Source: Puccinia triticina (Eukaryota > Basidiomycota > Pucciniomycetes > Pucciniales > Pucciniaceae). Taken from it: a stretch of DNA of 64,000 bases. A program made the translations under genes and the position numbers. Location of the stretch: assembly GCF_026914185.1 (NCBI RefSeq), contig NC_070564.1, forward strand, positions 4,464,001 through 4,528,000, read 5' to 3'. The notes under the pieces are model-generated. The model did no database searches, had not been told where the DNA came from, and saw only the letters and a list, made by a program, of their open reading frames with translations. Positions within the stretch are counted from its first letter, which is position 1. Every line of letters begins with the position of its first letter. Below are positions 58,495 through 64,000 of this stretch, piece after piece.

Positions 58495-58819
58495 TGTAAC
58501 CCCCCCTTTGGAGGTGTCACAAGCAGGATCACAGGATCCCAAATAACAATCCCCCTTATAGTCTTGCCCTTCCCCCGCCCCTCCTGACTCGGCAGAGATC
58601 GTCTTGACATCTCTCCCAAGTCAGGTAAGCTCAGTTCCTTCCTATCACTTCTTCCCCCCCCCACATCGTGTATTTAGACTAACAGAGATCGTCTTGACAT
58701 CTCTCCCGAGTCAGCAATTCACCCCAACGCGGTTCTAGAAACCGCTTGAGGCCCTGCCTCCGTGCCCCTGAGTCCCAGTTCCAGTGAAGAGCTCCACCCC
58801 TCTGTAGCGGGCTCTTACA
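58495..58819 (+). repeat. 3' LTR of the gag-only element
   Basis: 325 bp, same modules as the left LTR with a shorter C run. Confidence 0.88.
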
Positions 58820-59987
58820 CCAATGCAGTTTGGTGGGAAGTTTATCATTGATTCTTTTTCAAATCCCACAATGGAATCATACAAAGTGAGTTATGAGGAT
58901 CCAGGAGGACAACTCAGAGGGAGAATCACGGACTGCACTTGCTACTGGTTTGAACGACACGGAAGCGCATGCAAGCACATGTTCTATCTTGCCCGTGAAT
59001 CAAAGCGTCTGGTTGTTGAGCGGGTTGTTGATGGGCATGCTGGTCACGTGTAGAGCCTTCCCAGGACCAACAAGAGCAAAAACCCAGCCGTAATTGATTC
59101 AGCCCACATCTCCACCATGGTCAGGGAATCCTTGCTTTGACCTTGGCAATGTTTTCCCCAAAGCCAATCATCCACATCATTCCAGTCAGCCGGGTCCAAC
59201 AATCACAGTAGTAACTCGGCCTTCCACCACATTGACTCCGACATTGAGATTCTGAGACCACATTGCAGTGTTCAGCCCAATGCAAGAAAGAGAAGGTACT
59301 AATGTGATATGTCGCCGCACTCACATTTGAACAAGAGGCCTTGTCTGCCGGAAATTGAGGAAATCGAGTGGATGCATTCCCACCCTCAACTTGCTAGAGG
59401 AAACCTGTCAAGTGGATTGTCTTCCGGAGCGTTACTAAAGGATGGTAATCAGGGCAACATTGGCTGCACTGAAGGTGAAGGAAGCAGCGACGTTGAGGTG
59501 GTAGAGAGTGATGGCGACCTGTTGAATCCGAAGACAGTGTTCAAATCTGGCTTCAATTCTTTGGAAAGGTTGGCAAAGGGTTTGTCGACCACAAAGGCCA
59601 GGAGGGAGATGGCGAAGGAGATTTCAGTGCGGGACATCGGTCGATTTAAGAACCTTGCGCACGCAATCTTGGTAATGATTGAAGATCAATGTTTGGGTAC
59701 AAATCGGACGGGCTCAAGCAGTTTCTCAGGGGCAGCCGATGCTGATAGAATGAAAAGATCGGAGTTCAACAAGCTGATATCAGACATGCAGAAAGTTGGG
59801 TGGGAGAATATACAACAAGCAAAAAAGCTATTGATGAACGCAAAGAACAAGGAACAATTCTGTGCATCGGGTCCGGCTGGCAACATGGTTCTGTTCCGAG
59901 AGAGGTGCTACAAGCTGGCTGGAATTTTGGAGGATTTACTCTTGCTGTTTCTTCAAGAACCTGGCCCCTTGGGGCCGCAAGTTGGGT

Positions 59988-60093
59988 CGCGGCAAAGCCG
60001 CGTTTGGCGGCGGAGCCGCCCACTCAGCAGGAGGAGCAATTTTGTGGCGAAGCCGCCCACTCAGTTGGAGCAGCAATTTTGCGGCGAAGCCGC
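59988..60093. repeat. Tandem array of GC hairpins with 3-nt loops
   Basis: Four hairpins in a row: CGCGGC-AAA-GCCGCG (59,988-60,002), GGCGGC-GGA-GCCGCC (60,006-60,020), GTGGC-GAA-GCCGC (60,044-60,056) and GCGGC-GAA-GCCGC (60,081-60,093). The last three are spaced 37-38 bp within a repeated module CCCACTCAG...AGCAATTTTG. The stems and loop size equal those at the Helitron 3' ends, but no CTAG follows. Confidence 0.85.
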
Positions 60094-60283
60094 GGGACGG
60101 GGTAGAGCTGATGCTCGGCCCCTTGAGGGCTGGTGCTCGAGGAAGTTTGGGGCTGAGCTGATGCTCTGGGTTCAGACGCCAATGCGCACAAACAAGTCTA
60201 GATGGGTAGGAAGGCTCATGCTGATGCGCTGCAGCCTTAGCAGACCCGGGATATTTTGTGGTGAAAATAAGAGCCCTATTTAA

Positions 60284-61256
60284 GCAAATCAGAAAATCGG
60301 CGCAGCTGCTCTATCCCGGTCCTCCCACAGGAGTGGTAACATGGGGTCATCTCCGATGAAGTCATGCCACGATCAGCCCCAGGACCCCCAATCTGGATAG
60401 TGACCGCGAGTCCGCTCATCTGCTCGCACTTATTCACGGGCTGCCGATCTCAGCCCGGCGCTTTTCCACAAAGGAAACACACGTACCACCTTATGCAGAA
60501 TGTCATTCACGAAGCGTCTGACACCACGTAGTTTCAACTGTCCCTAGCCAGAGAGCCAGGATGAGCCCATACATTAAAGACACCGGCCCTCAGAGCCAAG
60601 CGACCGAGCATGATTCTTCACCAGCGTGCTGGTGCATACAACAGCTTAGCAAATAAAATCCTGCTTGGCAAGCAGGTGCTGGGTAGCTGCTCTGTGGAAA
60701 GGTGTCCTCAACGGCGAGAACATTGCCGAGGAGGAGGCTGCTCCGGCAAGCAGGTCTTTTCACTGCTTGCTGGGGAGGAATCTTTGTTGGAATCATCCCT
60801 GGCAAGCGGATCCCCACTCGCCCGGGAGGATTCCTCCTGTCCAAGGACCTAGCACCTGCTTGCTGAGAAATCTTCCTCAACAAGCAGGTACAAGTCATGG
60901 GGGCAATGGAACAAAATCCATTCAGCCAAGTACAAAGGTGTACCCGTTTGGAAAGCCCCCCTAGAAAGCAGTTACCATTTTTAACTGCTTGGAGGGATCT
61001 TCCTTGGAATCATGCGCCAGCGGAACAATCCCCAAGTAATATGTACATGTACCCGCTTGCCCAAGATGATTCCCAGACCTTGGCAAGCAGGTGTAATTTT
61101 TATGCCCAAGAGGAAGCCTTCCAGGCAAGCAGGGGAATCCATCACAAGGTCCTGCAACATTTCACGTCAAAGGTATCAACAGGTTTGAAGCAAGGAAAAG
61201 ACACACAAAAATGATGAGCCCGGTATATTTTCCCACTGTCAATAAAGGCCAGAAAT
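60284..61256. other. Non-coding stretch with dispersed GCAAGCAGG inverted repeats
   Basis: Between about 60,655 and 61,135 the motif GGCAAGCAGG or AACAAGCAGG occurs at least five times on the plus strand, and its complement CCTGCTTGC or CCCGCTTGC at least three times. It may be a subterminal repeat region of the decayed Helitron to the right. No gene is supported. Confidence 0.5.
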
Positions 61257-61429
61257 ATGACCTTTGTCTGCTACTTTTACACTGACAAGGTATCACTAGC
61301 TTCACAGACATGGACACAATCAACAGAGGGACCTATGACACTTACTGGAAAACAGCAGAGGTCCTCAGACTTGCATTGCTGCCAATGCTGGCACAAAACC
61401 GCAGGCTGGCAGACGGGCAAAGCCCTACA

Positions 61430-63200
61430 TCATTTTTTCTGCATCCTACTTATCCACAGCCCACTCTCAAACCCTCAAGAATTGTTCAACCACATTGCTG
61501 TTAAGCTCTTGGATGACCTGCCGCACCAACTCTAAACGGTCTACCGGGTTGAAAACCCCTCAGATCAACTTCACATCTTGCTCTGCTACTACCTACTGGC
61601 AAGGAAGCCTCAGAAGAGTGGAAAAGCTCTTGCTGGTGTTGGACTCCATACCCCCGCCGCTGGGGAGGGGGACTTATTAAAAGCACTATGCATGAAGAAG
61701 ATCTCTGGTAAGCGGAGTGTGCGGACCTATTCCAAAAAATGTGCCAAACCCTGAACCATAAAAAACGGATCATTGTTGACTTAGCTGTGCATTTGGCGGA
61801 AGCAAATTCTGCCAGCATGCTATATGTGGATGAGCCCGGTGGGTGTGGCAAAACCTACACAATGAATACTATTATCCATTCCCTGAAAGCCATGTGCATC
61901 CCCGCAGTAGTGGTTTCATCCTCAGATGCTGCTTCCCTCATGTCAGTCAATGGCTCCACTGTCCACTCCCGGCTCAAATTCCCAATAGTAATCCACTCAA
62001 CCAGCACCTTCATGTTTGCCCTTTGATCTCAATGCGCTGAGGTATTGAAAGAGGCAGGTGTGATCACATGAGACAAGGTTTCAATGCAACACTGATATGC
62101 TGTTGACGTGGTTGCAGAGACATCTTTCTTCAAGATGTTACGCAATAAGGCCAACCTTTTGGTGGCAAGTTAGTCATATTTGGGAGGGGGGGATTTCCAA
62201 CAGACACTCTTGGTTGTGCACAACGGGACTATCTTTGACCTGGAGGCAGCCTTCATGATCACCTCATCTCTATGGGCCCATGTTATCAAGTTCTCCTTGA
62301 CCAAGAACTTAAGGCTGAGTGGTGGTTCAGACTCTGCACTGACAGAGCTGAATGCTTCATTCTACCGCTGGCTACTGACAATTGGAAACAGTACCGGGCA
62401 GCACAAATATCATACCCCCCAGACACTTGACTTTGGAGACGTATATGCAAGCCTGACTGAGACAGCTGTTCCCAATCATTTTATAACCACTGTGTACCCC
62501 AGTTCACCTCTGCACTCCTGAGATTGAGCCACCAACATCAAATACTATGGCTCACGTGTGATTTTGGTGTTGCTCAACCATCAATGATGTTTTTTCCCGG
62601 TGCCTGCCCGGGAGATTTGTTGAATTCCTTGCAATTGACGCCATGACCACCAATATGAATGGGATCAATGAAGAGGAAGCAGTGACAGAAGAAGTCCCCC
62701 ACATCACCAGGAAAAAACAATGATCACTTGCCTACAAGTGACATGAAATAGTAAAAAGGCCCCTTTGCACTTTGCTGTGTCACCTGCAGACAAGTGATCA
62801 TTAATTTTTCCTGGTGTATGTTCTTGATCCCCGGCCTGCCAGAATCAACCCTCCAAATCAAGTTTGCCATACTCATAATCCTGCTCCACAACCGTGACGT
62901 GGGAGCGGGACCAGACTATTGATAGATGAGATTGCCCCCGGTGGGTTCAAGTGCAGCATACTTACCAGATTGCATGTCAGCTCTATGTGCACCATCCCCA
63001 AGATCAAACTTATCCATGAAGCTAATGCCTCTAATGGTGTATTGTTCAGTTGGTTCCAATTCCTGGTTGCAATAGCATTTGCGCTCACAATCAACAAGTC
63101 CCAGGGCCAATCACTTGCGCAAAGGTCATGTTGTACCTCCCATACTCTGTTTTCAGCCATGGCCAACTGTACGTTGCCCTCTCCCAGGTAACATCCATCA
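61430..63200 (+). pseudogene. Pif1-type helicase of the second Helitron, heavily decayed
   Basis: Recognisable pieces in order: HSPLSNPQELFNHIAVKLLD, Walker A region LYVDEPGGCGKTYTMN (normally GPGGTGKT), VVVSSSDAASLM, YLGGGDFQQTLLVV, TSSLWAHVIKFSLTKNLRL, and the C-terminal AFALTINKSQGQSLAQ with FSHGQLYVALSQVT in another frame. Many stops and frameshifts, plus a MITE at 62,705-62,816, separate them. No Rep domain was found. Confidence 0.85.
62705..62816. mobile_element. Small MITE-like inverted repeat, 112 bp, within the helicase
   Basis: Arms CACCAGGAAAAA and AATGATCACTTG on the left are mirrored by CAAGTGATCATT and TTTTTCCTGGTG on the right, almost the entire length. It interrupts helicase coding sequence between VPHIT and VLDPR-like residues. 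No clear target duplication was seen, so the superfamily is open. Confidence 0.75.
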
Positions 63201-63470
63201 CGGCTCTCTCAATAGGGATTGTCACACAGCCAACACAGCCCAATTCCAAAATCAATGTTTTTAACCTTGACGTGATCAGGAGGTGCACAACTCACCAGCA
63301 CAAGCTTGAGTGAACCAGAGATCAGGATTCTTTGCACATGTATATACAATATGGGCCTTCAATGCTATGTTATACAATTTATTTCTTCGGGGGCCCAAGG
63401 ATCATCCTGGAGCCAAATTGACCCCAGTTGCTCTCATCCATACCCTTACCCCTTTTCCTATCACTGATCG

Positions 63471-63499
63471 CGCGGCGTTTGCGCCGCGTTTTCCCCTAG
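63471..63499 (+). other. Helitron 3' terminus: hairpin plus CTAG
   Basis: CGCGGCG-TTTG-CGCCGCG, 7 nt, CTAG, then T. Consistent with Helitron 3' end rules. Confidence 0.78.
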
Positions 63500-64000
63500 T
63501 GAAGGAGTGCTAGTGGCTCGAAAGCAAAGTCGATGAACAAAAGATTGCGGGGGTTTCAAACCTGGTAGAATAAACGGATTGTGAGCAAACATAAATTGGG
63601 GGGGAGGAAGTTTGTATCTTATCGGTACTGATACTTAAGTGTTTGTTGTGCTCTCGGGAAGTGTGAACTTCGTAAATTCTTGTTCAGTGTTGTTGCCAAA
63701 CTATGGCACATCTGTTTCCTTTGCTCATCACGTTTCATCTGCTCGTCCCATGTACATAATGGAATGTTTACTCAGCTGGTTGCTGGTTACATACTACGGC
63801 TCATCCTCCTTTCGCAAGTCTCTGTTATCGGAGTACACATGTGTTATTGGGTTACTAAAGTTAGGCAAGTATCTTTGGTTACTGATGATCCGGTGGAGGA
63901 TACATTCAGGCACGCCCCGTATGCCCAGACAGAAACGAATGATCGTCATAGTCATCATTCGGATCGAAATGCTCATCAAGATCCTGCCAATGGGGATTCG
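63500..64000. other. Right-edge region, possible partial exon at 63,878-64,000
   Basis: No complete gene. On the plus strand the last 120 bases are open and would encode a polar acidic, His-rich peptide (VTDDPVEDTFRHAPYAQ and on). It may be an exon that continues past the window, but the antisense frame is open too, and there is no motif. Confidence 0.25.

Larger units (their letters stand above)
55527..58819 (+). mobile_element. Gag-only (non-autonomous) LTR retrotransposon in a MULE intron
   Basis: 3.3 kb with LTRs 55,527-55,861 and 58,495-58,819 (start TGTAACCCCCC, end CTCTTACA or CTCTTAGA). A purine tract (AGGGGAGGAGA) lies just before the right LTR. The interior encodes only gag-like protein and no protease, integrase or RT. 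It sits inside the intron before the SWIM exon of the MULE transposase gene. The LTRs differ mainly in a C homopolymer, about 18 C at 55,687 versus 9 C at 58,653. A Ty3-type gag is likely from the zinc motif but not certain. Confidence 0.85.
53736..59940 (+). pseudogene. MULE transposase gene, copy 2 (plus strand), interrupted by an LTR element
   Basis: Parts: FAR1-like region (LDYSCPRRGKHHPPLN, CGCRACFTILHH, WHWDHNHNP) at 53,736-54,175; core with first Asp in IIMIDSTHCT (about 54,535), second Asp in VMSDCAVPIRN (about 54,810) and Glu in TNNYVEAWHRVLK (about 55,230). An exon junction at GTAAGT (55,478) begins the intron that holds the LTR element 55,527-58,819; the SWIM exon follows (CTCYWFERHGSACKHMFYL, 58,826-59,050). 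The C-terminal region (59,330-59,940) ends with LFRERCYKLAGILEDLL, like copy 1. A TAA at about 54,799 (IP-stop-TVMSD; copy 1 has VPNTVMSD) inactivates the core. Copy 1 and copy 2 differ clearly, so they belong to different lineages. Confidence 0.82.
61310..63499 (+). mobile_element. Second Helitron, decayed, 3' end at 63,499
   Basis: Contains a broken Pif1 helicase (61,430-63,200). Its 3' end has a 7-bp stem CGCGGCG / CGCCGCG (63,471-63,488, loop TTTG), then TTTTCCC and CTAG (63,496-63,499) followed by T. The hairpin sequence differs from the other two Helitron ends, so it is another family. The 5' end was not located; 61,310 is only where helicase-like sequence begins to be credible. Confidence 0.75.

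Noticed and set aside
1..64000. tRNA, rRNA or CRISPR features
   Set aside because: No B-box plus acceptor-stem pattern, no rRNA core sequence and no spacer-repeat array were found by eye on either strand. A covariance search would be needed to exclude a tRNA.

Overview
The window is nuclear DNA of a basidiomycete, most likely a rust fungus (Pucciniales, Puccinia-like). The evidence is small GT-AG introns of about 50 to 105 bp, a 395-aa protein resembling an uncharacterised family I associate with rust genomes, and a dense nested mix of LINE, Ty1/copia, Helitron, MULE and gag-only LTR elements. I had no database access, so species and family names rest on recognised motifs.

Host genes form two islands. 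At 2.4-4.3 kb two nuclear genes for mitochondrial proteins are divergently arranged: ribosomal protein uL23m (minus strand) and the iron-sulfur assembly factor ISA2/ISCA2 (plus strand, four exons). At 17.2-21.5 kb lie the rust-type gene (minus strand, two exons) and a LisH-CTLH-CRA protein of the RanBPM/GID type (plus strand). Almost everything else that I can identify is mobile DNA.

5.46-17.07 kb: an essentially complete LINE with a poly-A tail and a perfect 13-bp target-site duplication. Its ORF2 is split in frame by a 5.65-kb Helitron-like insertion that carries an intron-containing piece of the chaperonin gene CCT6. 22.8-33.8 kb: a minus-strand copia element with a 5-bp TSD. A second, plus-strand copia element with 110-bp LTRs and its own 5-bp TSD sits inside its pol region. 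33.8-37.5 kb: hairpin-forming minisatellite and poorly understood sequence. 

37.6-46.4 kb: a Helitron whose Rep/Pif1-helicase gene has at least four exons and is now broken. On either side of it are two small multi-exon genes pointing towards it, A on the plus strand and B on the minus strand. Their proteins look like diverged paralogues (probably OB-fold ssDNA-binding-like, one with an AT-hook). Exon phases match throughout and one exon has an identical length of 153 nt. I regard this as the most interesting system in the window. A hAT-type MITE with an 8-bp TSD lies between gene A and the helicase gene.

47.2-60 kb: two MULE transposase copies in opposite orientation, with a copia fragment between them; the second copy has a gag-only LTR element in one intron. 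61.3-63.5 kb: a second, badly decayed Helitron helicase ending in a hairpin plus CTAG.

Two themes cut across regions. All eight premature stops in LINE ORF2 are TGA, and those I could judge sit where arginine (CGA) is expected; similar stops occur in other elements. This suggests CpG-to-TpG decay. Second, three Helitron-like 3' ends share one plan (GC-rich hairpin, 8-12 nt, then CTAG before T), and similar GC hairpins form a short tandem array at 59.99-60.09 kb.
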